Shown one piece after another: positions 1 to 6,010 of a stretch of 11,213 nt of DNA. The stretch covers positions 1-11,213 of the forward strand of contig DYNO01000109.1 of the NCBI GenBank assembly GCA_020721025.1, read 5' to 3'. Numbering within the stretch: position 1 is the first letter of the stretch; each line of letters starts with the position of its first letter. The notes beneath the pieces were generated by a model. It did not search any database. It was not told where the DNA came from and saw only the letters and a list, made by a program, of their open reading frames with translations. Source of the DNA: Thiomargarita sp. Its GTDB lineage: Bacteria; Pseudomonadota; Gammaproteobacteria; Beggiatoales; Beggiatoaceae. A program made the translations under genes and the position numbers.

Positions 1-18
1 CGCCATTTCAACATTTTT

Positions 19-40
19 GGTGCATGATGCTGCGTTTTGC
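19..40. repeat. Truncated REP-like repeat
   Basis: GGTGCATGATGCTGCGTTTTGC closely matches the start of the complete REP arm at 11017-11042. The closing half of the hairpin (ATGCACCCTACT) is missing here, so this looks like a broken or diverged copy of the same dispersed family. Confidence 0.45.
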
Positions 41-56
41 CTCCTGCGATGATGCG

Positions 57-154
57 GTCTGAACCGGGATTGGCTTGATTTACAAGATTTCCTTGATTAA
101 ACGATTTAAACAAAATCGTGGTCATCCAAAAATCCTGAGAATCTTGGTTCAGAC
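57..154. repeat. Long imperfect palindrome with GTCTGAACC ends
   Basis: The ends are exact inverted repeats: GTCTGAACC at 57-65 and GGTTCAGAC at 146-154. Near the centre a further 7-bp stem is visible, ACGATTT (101-107) with AAATCGT (113-119). Between them the left arm repeats a GATT core roughly every 9-11 bases, and the right arm shows a partly matching series when reverse-complemented. The shape is that of a non-coding dispersed palindromic repeat that can fold into a long hairpin. No transposase and no target-site duplication were seen. Confidence 0.6.
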
Positions 155-242
155 ATCATTCTGAAATCGCATTATCCAACTGATTAGACCGATTGTATTA
201 ATGTTTGTTAGCTTTCTAGGATTGGTTGCCCGCCCTCTCAGA

Positions 243-280
243 AGACCTGACAGGTCTGGTATTGGAAACTTTTAAAGTTT
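243..280. repeat. Two adjacent 15-bp odd-centred palindromes
   Basis: AGACCTG-A-CAGGTCT (243-257) and AAACTTT-T-AAAGTTT (266-280) are both perfect 7-bp inverted repeats around one central base, separated by 8 bp. A similar odd-centred palindrome occurs at 10824-10840. Their function is unknown; they could be dispersed short palindromes or protein binding sites. Confidence 0.6.
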
Positions 281-286
281 GGTGAC

Positions 287-308
287 AATCAGTCATCATT
301 TTCTGATT
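287..308. promoter_or_regulatory. Inverted repeat just upstream of hicB
   Basis: AATCAG (287-292) and CTGATT (303-308) form a perfect 6-bp inverted repeat with a 10-base spacer. It ends two bases before the hicB Shine-Dalgarno sequence AAGGAG (311-316). The position would suit an operator or an mRNA hairpin controlling hicBA, but this is inference from place and symmetry alone. Confidence 0.25.
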
Positions 309-321
309 CAAAGGAGAAATT

Positions 322-537
322 ATGTCTAACGAATTTACGGCAATTATTGAACAAGATAATGACTGGTACATTGCTTATTGCCCAGAAATCCCTGGGGCGA
401 ATGGACAAGGCAAAACAGTGGCAGAATGTAAAGATGACCTCGCCGCCGCCATTGCCATGATTCTAGCAGACCGCCGCGAAGATACCAGGCGTGGTTTACC
501 TCAAACTGCGCGGTGGGAGACTGTTACCGTGTTATGA
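322..537 (+). CDS. hicB: HicB-family antitoxin (short form)
   Basis: The 71-residue protein matches the short HicB antitoxin type. Hallmarks are TAIIEQDNDWYIAYCPEIPG near the N-terminus, GQGKTVAEC, and an alanine-rich helix ending ILADRREDT. HicB proteins fold as a partly degraded RNase H-like domain and neutralise the partner HicA mRNA interferase by direct binding. The start is supported by AAGGAG at 311-316, five bases before the ATG. The protein stops soon after the antitoxin domain and has no visible C-terminal helix-turn-helix or ribbon-helix-helix, so DNA binding by HicB alone is doubtful. Its stop overlaps the hicA start in an ATGA arrangement (534-537), implying translational coupling. 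Placing the antitoxin first reverses the common hicA-hicB order, although both orders are known in the family. Confidence 0.9.
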   Translation: MSNEFTAIIEQDNDWYIAYCPEIPGANGQGKTVAECKDDLAAAIAMILADRREDTRRGLPQTARWETVTVL

Positions 538-722
538 AACGCCAAACCGTGCTTAAACATTTACGTCGTTACGGCTGTTACCTGAAACGCGAGGGTGGTT
601 CACATTCGCTATGGACTAACCCTGCTAATGGTAAAATCGAAGCGATTCCGAGGCATACTGAAATTGCCGACCGACTCGTGCAAAAAATTTGTCGCTGTTT
701 GGATATTCCAAGTGTCAAGTGA
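534..722 (+). CDS. hicA: HicA-family mRNA interferase toxin
   Basis: The protein is 62 residues from the ATG at 534. HicA toxins are small double-stranded-RNA-binding-fold ribonucleases that cleave mRNA in the cytoplasm until HicB blocks them. The key motif REGGSHS is present at residues 20-26, with the catalytic histidine at 25, followed by NPANGK and IPRHTEI, which are typical of the family. The C-terminal helix RLVQKICRCLDI is also typical. The reading frame opens earlier, at 513, but the start at 534 is preferred because it overlaps the hicB stop by four bases and gives the canonical MKRQTVLKHL N-terminus. There is no separate Shine-Dalgarno, in keeping with coupling to hicB. All expected motifs are intact, so the toxin is probably functional. 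Confidence 0.92.
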   Translation: MKRQTVLKHLRRYGCYLKREGGSHSLWTNPANGKIEAIPRHTEIADRLVQKICRCLDIPSVK

Positions 723-751
723 ATATCAGATTGACATGGTCAGCGAGCGTA

Positions 752-778
752 GGATGTATAAGCAAAGCATCATACACC
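752..778. repeat. REP-like hairpin, single copy
   Basis: GGATGTATAAGCAAAGCATC followed by ATACACC closely matches the left half of the REP doublet at 10970-10995, differing at only two positions across the core. It folds as an imperfect stem with a loop around AGCAAAGC. Confidence 0.6.
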
Positions 779-900
779 TTGAGTTTCAATTTCTAGAAAG
801 TTGCTTGATTCGATGGAATTGCAAACCCAATTGGCACAGAATACGGCTCAACTGACTCAGACAACGATCTAAGGAGAAATTATTGAGTTGGAGATTCTTA

Positions 901-1016
901 TAGGAGTTACGCAGTTGAAACATTATTCAATTGATTTTATTCAAATATCGAAAAATCAATCAAAATACTAACTTTTTGAATAAATTGAAAATTAGATTTG
1001 AACTGCATAACTCCTA
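901..1016. mobile_element. MITE-like element with 5-bp target duplication
   Basis: The terminal inverted repeats are TAGGAGTTACGCAGTT (901-916) and AACTGCATAACTCCTA (1001-1016), matching at 15 of 16 positions. The flanks carry a direct repeat TCTTA (896-900 and 1017-1021), as expected for a target-site duplication. The 116-bp interior is AT-rich and has no coding capacity, so movement would need a transposase acting in trans. A related but more decayed element lies at 10753-10823. I cannot assign the parent insertion sequence family from this window. Confidence 0.75.
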
Positions 1017-1111
1017 TCTTATTTGGTTTTGCACAAAGTAACTCAATATGTTGCTGAATCCATCAATGGATTGAAACAAAACTTTAAAACGCTCCGAATG
1101 CTTGAAGAAGA

Positions 1112-1152
1112 CAAAAAAAGGAATCTATACCTGACGTGTCGGTATAAATTCC
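1112..1152 (-). terminator. Intrinsic terminator of ppdK
   Basis: On the plus strand GGAAT-C-TATACC (1120-1131) pairs with GGTATA-A-ATTCC (1141-1152), an 11-bp stem with one internal mismatch and a 9-base loop. Read on the minus strand the stem is followed by a run of seven T (the A run at 1113-1119), the classic rho-independent pattern. It begins 37 bases after the ppdK stop codon. The plus-strand side (CCCTTTGTTG) has only a poor U-tract, so termination mainly serves ppdK. Confidence 0.85.
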
Positions 1153-1188
1153 CTTTGTTGTGACTACTGAAGTTAGATGAAAAAGTGA

Positions 1189-3963
1189 TTAATCTTCGAT
1201 CACATATTTATCTTCTAAAAGTTTGGCATGTGCTGCTGCGAGACGGGCTATCGGAACGCGAGGACCGGAGCATGAAACATAATCCAAACCAATGTGATGG
1301 CAGAATCGAATCGAATCCGGATGTCCACCTTGTTCACCACAAATCCCAATTTTCAGCCCCTTCCGTGATTTACGTCCCAATTCCACCGTCATCCGCATCA
1401 ATTGACCTACGCCGTTCACGTCTAAAACTTCAAATGGATTGTCACGCAAAATGCCCGTTTCGTTATACAGCGGCAGGAATTTGTTTTCTGCATCTTCCCG
1501 TGAAAAAGAAAAAGTCGCTTGAGTCAAATCGTTGGTGCCAAAGGAGAAAAATTCAGCAATTTCAGCAAGTTTGGTGGCTCTCATGCACGCCCGCACCACT
1601 TCAATCATGGTGCCGAACTTGAAGTTGAGCTTAATCCGTTGTTCGCTCTCAATTTGCTCCCGCACTTTGTCAACATACTGTTTCACATACATTAATTCTT
1701 GTACCGTATTGACTTGGGGCACCATGATTTCTGGGAAAACTTGAATCCCTTCCTTGACACATTCGGCGGTCGCTTCCAAAATCGCCCGAATTTGCATCTC
1801 GTAAATTTCAGGATAAGTGATGCCTAAACGCACCCCGCGATGTCCAAGCATCGGATTGACTTCATAAAGTTCCTTCACCTTACGCAACATTTTTTCTTTG
1901 CGAGCGATGGCTTCTTCCACCATTTCCGAGCCTCTTTCATCAAATGGCGGCGGTAAATGGGCAAGTCCCTTGTCATCGTGTTTTTTCAACATCCGCATGG
2001 TGGAGAATAAATTGCCAATTCCCTGCACTGTCCCGCGTAATTGCCGCAAATTATCCAGTTCTTCAAGTAGTTGCTGTTCCATCGGGAGGAATTCGTGCAT
2101 CGGTGGATCGAGCAAACGCACGGTGACTGGACGAGGTGCCATGATTTTGAATAATTCTTTAAAGTCACGGCGTTGCATCGGAAGCAATTGTTCTAAGGCA
2201 ACTTTGCGTTCTTTCGGCGTATCGGATAAAATCATTTCTACCACAGTCGGCAAACGTTCTGGGTCGTTAAACATGCGTTCCGTGCGACATAAACCGATGC
2301 CCATCGCGCCATATTCCGAAGCCTTTTTGCCTGCGTCTGGGGTGTCGGCATTCGCCATGACCTTTAACTGCGCCACTTTGTCCGCCCAATCGAGCAAGGT
2401 TTTGAGTTCTTCAGAAAATTTGGGGGGAATGGTGGGCACTTCGCCCAAGTAAATATTTCCCGTGCCGCCATCAATGGTGATAATGTCGCCTTCGATCAAA
2501 ATCTTATCGCCAACCGTCGCTTGACGCGCCCGGACATCGACTCGAATGCTTTCCGCCCCAGCAACGCAAGGTTTCCCCATGCCCCGTGCCACAACCGCAG
2601 CGTGCGAGGTTTTACCGCCCCGACTGGTTAAAATCCCCTGTGACGCGAAAAAGCCGTGAATGTCTTCTGGCTTGGTTTCTTCCCGGACTAGAATCACTTT
2701 TTCACCGGCGCGTCCCAACGTTTCTGCTTGATCAGCATCGAATACGCATTTTCCGTATGCGGCACCGGGCGAAGCGGGTAAGCCTTGTGCCAATGGAATA
2801 AACGTCCCGTGAGGGTCTAAACGTGGATGCAGTAATTGTTCGAGATGTTCGGGATTGACTCGGAGCAGGGCTTGTTCCTTGGTTAATAATCCTTCAGCAA
2901 CCATTTCGACAGAAGTACGCACCATCGCTGCGGCATTCATTTTGCCATTACGCGTTTGCAAACAATAGAGAATTTCTTTCTCAATGGTGTATTCGTAGTC
3001 TTGTACTTCGTGATAATGCGATTCCAATTTATTGCGTAATTCAACCAGTTGGCGATACATCTCTGGCATTTCTTTTTCCATCTCTGCCACAGGCTTGGGG
3101 GTACGAATTCCCGCGACCACATCTTCCCCTTGCGCGTTGACCAAGTATTCGCCATACATTTCATTTTCGCCAGTGCCGGGATTGCGGGTAAATCCTACGC
3201 CTGTGGCGCAATCATTGCCCATATTACCAAATACCATAGCAACCACATTGACCGCCGTGCCATTCGCCACCGCACTGGAAATATGAAATTCCCGCCGATA
3301 ATCAATTGCCCGTTTGCCCATCCATGAATTAAACACCGCTTTCACTGCGATTTCTAACTGTTCAAACACATCTTCGGGGAAGGGATGACCGGTTTGTTCT
3401 TTGACAACGTGCAGAAAACGTTCACTAATTTCTTTCAAATCTGCTGCGGTCAAGTTGACATCAGTTTTGGTATTGGCACGCTGTTTGACTTCTTCAAAGT
3501 GGGCATCAAAATGTTCATCCTTGACTCCCAGCGCAACCTTGCCAAACAGTTGAATAAAGCGACGATATGCGTCATAACCAAAGCGTTCATCCTTAGTCTG
3601 CGCGATTAACCCTTGTAACGTTTGCGAATTTAATCCCAAATTCAAAATGGTGTCCATCATGCCGGGCATGGAAATCGCTGAACCAGAACGCACCGAAACT
3701 AACAGGGGATTATCGGCACCACCAAACTGTCTGCCCGTCGATTTTTCCAACTGCTGCATGTAGTTCTTCACTTCGTCCATCAATCCGGCGGGGACATCTT
3801 TTTTATCCAAATAGGCTAAACACGCCTCCGTTGTAATGACAAAACCGGGGGGAACATTCAAACCAATCTGCGTCATTTCGCACAAATTTGCTCCCTTACC
3901 ACCCAACAATTTCTTATTTTTTCCATCACCTTCTTGGAAGGAATAGATATATTTTGTCGTCAC
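1189..3963 (-). CDS. ppdK: Pyruvate, phosphate dikinase
   Basis: This enzyme interconverts pyruvate, ATP and phosphate with phosphoenolpyruvate, AMP and pyrophosphate in the cytoplasm, acting in gluconeogenesis or pyrophosphate-linked glycolysis. From GTG at 3963 it has 924 residues, slightly longer than the usual 870-890. The N-terminal nucleotide-binding domain opens with LLGGKGANLCEM and carries VSVRSGSAISMPGMMDTILN. The central phosphohistidine domain has GGKTSHAAVVARGMGKPCVAG, with the swivelling histidine at about residue 454. The C-terminal TIM-barrel PEP/pyruvate domain has GLCRTERMF, FGTNDLTQ and the proton-donor cysteine in GICGEQGGHP (about residue 875). A GTG at 3972 is in frame, but AAGGA (3973-3977) directly abuts it; the GTG at 3963 has proper spacing and gives the family N-terminus TTKYIYSF. 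A good promoter (4020-4048) and a terminator (1112-1152) make it a single-gene unit. All key residues look intact. Confidence 0.97.
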   Translation of the reverse strand: MTTKYIYSFQEGDGKNKKLLGGKGANLCEMTQIGLNVPPGFVITTEACLAYLDKKDVPAGLMDEVKNYMQQLEKSTGRQFGGADNPLLVSVRSGSAISMPGMMDTILNLGLNSQTLQGLIAQTKDERFGYDAYRRFIQLFGKVALGVKDEHFDAHFEEVKQRANTKTDVNLTAADLKEISERFLHVVKEQTGHPFPEDVFEQLEIAVKAVFNSWMGKRAIDYRREFHISSAVANGTAVNVVAMVFGNMGNDCATGVGFTRNPGTGENEMYGEYLVNAQGEDVVAGIRTPKPVAEMEKEMPEMYRQLVELRNKLESHYHEVQDYEYTIEKEILYCLQTRNGKMNAAAMVRTSVEMVAEGLLTKEQALLRVNPEHLEQLLHPRLDPHGTFIPLAQGLPASPGAAYGKCVFDADQAETLGRAGEKVILVREETKPEDIHGFFASQGILTSRGGKTSHAAVVARGMGKPCVAGAESIRVDVRARQATVGDKILIEGDIITIDGGTGNIYLGEVPTIPPKFSEELKTLLDWADKVAQLKVMANADTPDAGKKASEYGAMGIGLCRTERMFNDPERLPTVVEMILSDTPKERKVALEQLLPMQRRDFKELFKIMAPRPVTVRLLDPPMHEFLPMEQQLLEELDNLRQLRGTVQGIGNLFSTMRMLKKHDDKGLAHLPPPFDERGSEMVEEAIARKEKMLRKVKELYEVNPMLGHRGVRLGITYPEIYEMQIRAILEATAECVKEGIQVFPEIMVPQVNTVQELMYVKQYVDKVREQIESEQRIKLNFKFGTMIEVVRACMRATKLAEIAEFFSFGTNDLTQATFSFSREDAENKFLPLYNETGILRDNPFEVLDVNGVGQLMRMTVELGRKSRKGLKIGICGEQGGHPDSIRFCHHIGLDYVSCSGPRVPIARLAAAHAKLLEDKYVIED

Positions 3964-4006
3964 GAAACGCACTCCTTATATGGTTAATTTACACGAGGTT
4001 CTAGTA

Positions 4007-4073
4007 TTCTATTGAATTGATTTTAAAACCAAATTAAAATATTGTCACCAAAATCAATCACGAAGCAATAGAA
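4007..4073. repeat. Nested inverted repeat enclosing the ppdK promoter
   Basis: Outer arms TTCTATTG (4007-4014) and CAATAGAA (4066-4073) are perfect complements. Inner arms ATTGATTTT (4016-4024) and AAAATCAAT (4050-4058) are also perfect. The inner left arm overlaps the -10 box and the inner right arm lies just upstream of the -35 box. It could be an operator, a looping site, or the remains of a small palindromic element. Confidence 0.5.
4020..4048 (-). promoter_or_regulatory. Sigma70-like promoter of ppdK
   Basis: On the minus strand GTGACA (4043-4048; five of six matches to TTGACA) is followed after exactly 17 bases by TAAAAT (4020-4025; five of six matches to TATAAT). This predicts transcription starting near 4012 and a leader of about 50 bases before GTG at 3963. 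Confidence 0.6.
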
Positions 4074-4151
4074 CAACGATTTTTATTACGAATGATTTGA
4101 TTCTTAAAAGTACGTCGAAATTTGGTAGCGATTCAACAAGGAGTATAAACC

Positions 4152-4256
4152 TTGAAAATCAATTGGATGACTCCAAATGGTAGCCAATTTTTCACCCAAA
4201 ATATTGGGAAGACTCGACATAAACCGCTTTTGTTTAAGTATAACAATTTCAGATGA
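4152..4256 (+). CDS. Possible 34-residue small ORF with strong RBS
   Basis: AAGGAG (4138-4143) lies eight bases before a TTG at 4152, and the frame runs to TGA at 4254-4256. The peptide begins MKINWMTPNGSQFFTQNIGK if TTG is read as methionine and ends with a basic, aromatic tail. It has no recognised domain, signal peptide or membrane segment. The only support is the well-placed ribosome binding site in an otherwise non-coding stretch, so it may be chance or a gene relic. Confidence 0.15.
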   Translation: MKINWMTPNGSQFFTQNIGKTRHKPLLFKYNNFR

Positions 4257-4319
4257 CAATCGCACTAACTCTCAGAAAAAATCACGCTACTTCAACGTCA
4301 CGTTTAAAACTGTCCGAAC

Positions 4320-4835
4320 TCAAGATTCAGATAACAACAACTCAAATCCTAATAAGCGTAATTCATTCAATACGATAGCAATCATTTGAGGAATCACCGG
4401 CGCGACGACAGGCGAAAGTTCCATTCCCAATTCAAAACTGGCAGGCTCCACCCCCAACAACAGAATCCGCTCCGGTGATCCCCCGCTCAACGTTGCAGCG
4501 GCTAAAATATCTGTCAAACCAATCTGATGCGGCGACATTTTGGTAGCAAAAAAGTGCGGCACTTGTTCATTGTCTAACCGAATTAAGGTGCCCGGTGGCT
4601 TGCCAGAATTCACTGCATCCAATAAAATCAGAAAGTTAGCTTGCAAAATATACGACAACAATTCCATGCCCGCCGTCCCACCATCAATGACTTCAATACC
4701 CGCAGGAATTTGATAATGTTGCTGCAAATGCGTCACGGCATGTACGCCCGCCCCTTCGTCACTCAACAGCAAGTTACCCACGCCAAGAATTAAAATATTT
4801 TTTTGCATTGTCGCTGTATCATCTTGATAATTCAT
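4320..4835 (-). CDS. hybD: HybD-type hydrogenase maturation endopeptidase
   Basis: This peptidase family M52 protein removes the C-terminal tail of the [NiFe]-hydrogenase large subunit after nickel insertion, in the cytoplasm. The 171 residues match HybD/HyaD well in length and sequence: GVGNLLLSDEGAGVH at about 18-32, DGGTAGMELL at 51-60, LLDAV at 71-75 and KMSPHQIGL at 99-107. The three metal-sensing residues of the family appear as E27, D73 and H103. The start ATG overlaps the stop of the upstream aminotransferase gene (ATGA, 4832-4835), so translation is probably coupled. A second in-frame ATG at codon 10 would remove a non-conserved N-terminal extension and cannot be ruled out. No hydrogenase structural gene is in the window, which is unusual because this gene normally sits in a hydrogenase operon. 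Confidence 0.9.
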   Translation of the reverse strand: MNYQDDTATMQKNILILGVGNLLLSDEGAGVHAVTHLQQHYQIPAGIEVIDGGTAGMELLSYILQANFLILLDAVNSGKPPGTLIRLDNEQVPHFFATKMSPHQIGLTDILAAATLSGGSPERILLLGVEPASFELGMELSPVVAPVIPQMIAIVLNELRLLGFELLLSES

Positions 4836-5998
4836 GCAATAATTGCCTGTTGTACTGCGTGAATGACAGTATCTTGTTCAACTTCGGTCAGGCTCGGAAA
4901 CAAGGGTAAACTGATTGCGGCACCATAATATTTTTCAGATTGCGGAAAATCGCCCATTTTAAAGCCAAGCTGTTGATAATAAGGCTGAGTATGTACCGGG
5001 ATGTAGTGCACATTGACTAAAATATTGGCAGCACGCAATTTATCAAAAATTTGCTTTCTGGTTTGACTGATCTCATTGAGTTTCAACTGGATAACATAAA
5101 GATGATACGCAGAATACGCCTCAGTGTCTTCATAAGGTAAAATCAGTGGCAAATGCGCCAATGCCTGATGATAACGAGCGACCAATTGATGACGGCGCGC
5201 CACAAACTGATCTAACCGGGTCAATTGACTGATTCCTAAAGCCGCTTGAATATCGGTCATTCGATAATTGTAACCTAAATCAATCTGTTGATAATACCAC
5301 GCACCATGACTGGCTTCACGCATTTGTTGCGGTTCTCGAGTAATGCCATGGGAACGCAATTGTAACAATTTTTCATATAAATCCAATCGGTTAGTCAAAA
5401 TCATTCCACCTTCGCCCGTTGTGATAATTTTCACCGGATGAAAACTCAGCACCACCATGTCCGAAAATGCACAATTTCCAATTTTTTGTTCGCGATAGCT
5501 GCCACCGAGCGCGTGCGACGCATCTTCAATGACGGTGAATTGATAATGCTGTGCCAGTTGCGCGATTTTTGCCATATCGCAACTTTGACCAGCAAAATGC
5601 ACCGGAATGACCACTTTGGGCAACTTTTGTTGTGTACTGGCTTGAATTAATTTGTTTTCTAGCTCGGTGACACTCAAATTATAACTCAGCGGATCGATAT
5701 CCACAAAATCCACCTGCGCCCCACAATAGCGCCCACAATTGGCAGAAGCCACGAAAGTATTGGGAGAAGTCCACAAGCTATCGTGCTCACCTAACCCCGC
5801 GGCAAGACACGCTAAATGCAATCCCGCGGTGGCACTGCTGACTGCAACGGCGTATTTTGCCCCACAATATTCTGCAACTTTGCGTTCAAAACAGCTGATC
5901 GTGGGCCCCTGAGTCAGCCAATCCGAGCGCAAAACTTCAATCACTGCGTCAATATCTGCTTGATTTATATCTTGATGTCCGTAAGGAATGGGTTTCAT
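4832..5998 (-). CDS. pseC: PseC-like DegT/DnrJ/EryC1/StrS aminotransferase
   Basis: This PLP-dependent sugar aminotransferase has 388 residues, normal for the family. PseC makes UDP-4-amino-4,6-dideoxy-N-acetyl-beta-L-altrosamine in the pathway to pseudaminic acid, a nine-carbon sugar used on flagella, pili or surface polysaccharide. The N-terminus IPYGHQDINQADIDAV and SDWLTQGP are typical of PseC, followed by SPNTFVASANC, VPVHFAGQSCDM, VIEDASHA (PLP-binding aspartate 159) and SFHPVKIITTGEGG, with the Schiff-base lysine at 190. The C-terminal part has NYRMTDIQAALG and VHYIPVHTQPYY. It starts 12 bases after the stop of the FimV-like gene and overlaps the hybD-like gene. No strong Shine-Dalgarno precedes it. 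No other pse genes are in the window, so the substrate is inferred from family resemblance. Confidence 0.88.
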   Translation of the reverse strand: MKPIPYGHQDINQADIDAVIEVLRSDWLTQGPTISCFERKVAEYCGAKYAVAVSSATAGLHLACLAAGLGEHDSLWTSPNTFVASANCGRYCGAQVDFVDIDPLSYNLSVTELENKLIQASTQQKLPKVVIPVHFAGQSCDMAKIAQLAQHYQFTVIEDASHALGGSYREQKIGNCAFSDMVVLSFHPVKIITTGEGGMILTNRLDLYEKLLQLRSHGITREPQQMREASHGAWYYQQIDLGYNYRMTDIQAALGISQLTRLDQFVARRHQLVARYHQALAHLPLILPYEDTEAYSAYHLYVIQLKLNEISQTRKQIFDKLRAANILVNVHYIPVHTQPYYQQLGFKMGDFPQSEKYYGAAISLPLFPSLTEVEQDTVIHAVQQAIIA

Positions 5999-6010
5999 CG
6001 GTATATTTTT

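Larger units (their letters stand above)
1..321. other. Non-coding, repeat-rich region before hicB
   Basis: I see no convincing gene here. The stretch holds a truncated REP-like sequence (19-40), a long imperfect palindrome (57-154), two 15-bp odd-centred palindromes (243-257 and 266-280) and a short inverted repeat just before the hicB ribosome binding site. No clear sigma70 promoter for hicBA was found: GTGACA at 282-287 has no acceptable -10 at the right distance. Confidence 0.6.
783..1163 (+). pseudogene. Possible gene debris interrupted by the MITE
   Basis: Three hints point to decayed genes. First, an open frame from 783 to a TAA at 870-872 ends MELQTQLAQNTAQLTQTTI, a glutamine-rich, coiled-coil-like tail. 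Second, that stop runs into AAGGAGAAATTAT (871-883), a 13-mer identical to the hicB ribosome binding site region (311-323). Here, however, the ATG is replaced by ATTG, leaving TTG at 883 as the only possible start, and the MITE terminates that frame after six codons. Third, downstream of the MITE an open frame from 1023 to a TGA at 1161-1163 reads LVLHKVTQYVAESINGLKQN and continues plausibly. I do not recognise any family, and chance open frames cannot be excluded. Confidence 0.22.
723..1188. other. Intergenic region between hicA and ppdK
   Basis: This stretch holds a REP-like hairpin (752-778), low-confidence coding debris (783-1163), a 116-bp MITE-like element (901-1016) and the bidirectional-looking terminator of ppdK (1112-1152). 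hicA and ppdK converge here. I see no intact gene. Confidence 0.6.
3973..4319. other. Intergenic region between hybD-like gene and ppdK
   Basis: The region contains the ppdK ribosome binding site and promoter, a nested inverted repeat around that promoter (4007-4073), a weak plus-strand small reading frame (4152-4256) and a copy of a dispersed repeat (4306-4329) that runs into the end of the hybD-like gene. No clear terminator was found after the hybD-like gene. Confidence 0.6.

Noticed and set aside
282..310. Sigma70 promoter for hicBA using GTGACA at 282-287
   Set aside because: The hexamer 17 bases downstream (GATTCA) matches only two of six -10 positions and would start transcription beyond the ribosome binding site.
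595..855. 86-residue plus-strand frame overlapping hicA
   Set aside because: It overlaps most of hicA in another frame, runs through the REP-like hairpin and has no recognisable motif.
1185..1622. 145-residue plus-strand frame overlapping the ppdK 3' end
   Set aside because: Antisense to the conserved PEP/pyruvate-binding domain of ppdK, with no domain and no supporting start site.
1898..2452. 184-residue plus-strand reading frame inside ppdK
   Set aside because: It is antisense to a clearly conserved enzyme gene, rich in serine and cysteine, and has no ribosome binding site or known motif; a shadow of the ppdK codon pattern.
3964..3972. Alternative GTG start of ppdK at 3972
   Set aside because: The AAGGA Shine-Dalgarno directly abuts this codon, leaving no spacing; the GTG at 3963 is properly spaced and gives the family N-terminus.
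4177..4389. 70-residue plus-strand frame between ppdK and the hybD-like gene
   Set aside because: It runs antisense into the hybD-like gene, has low-complexity Asn/Ser content and no ribosome binding site.
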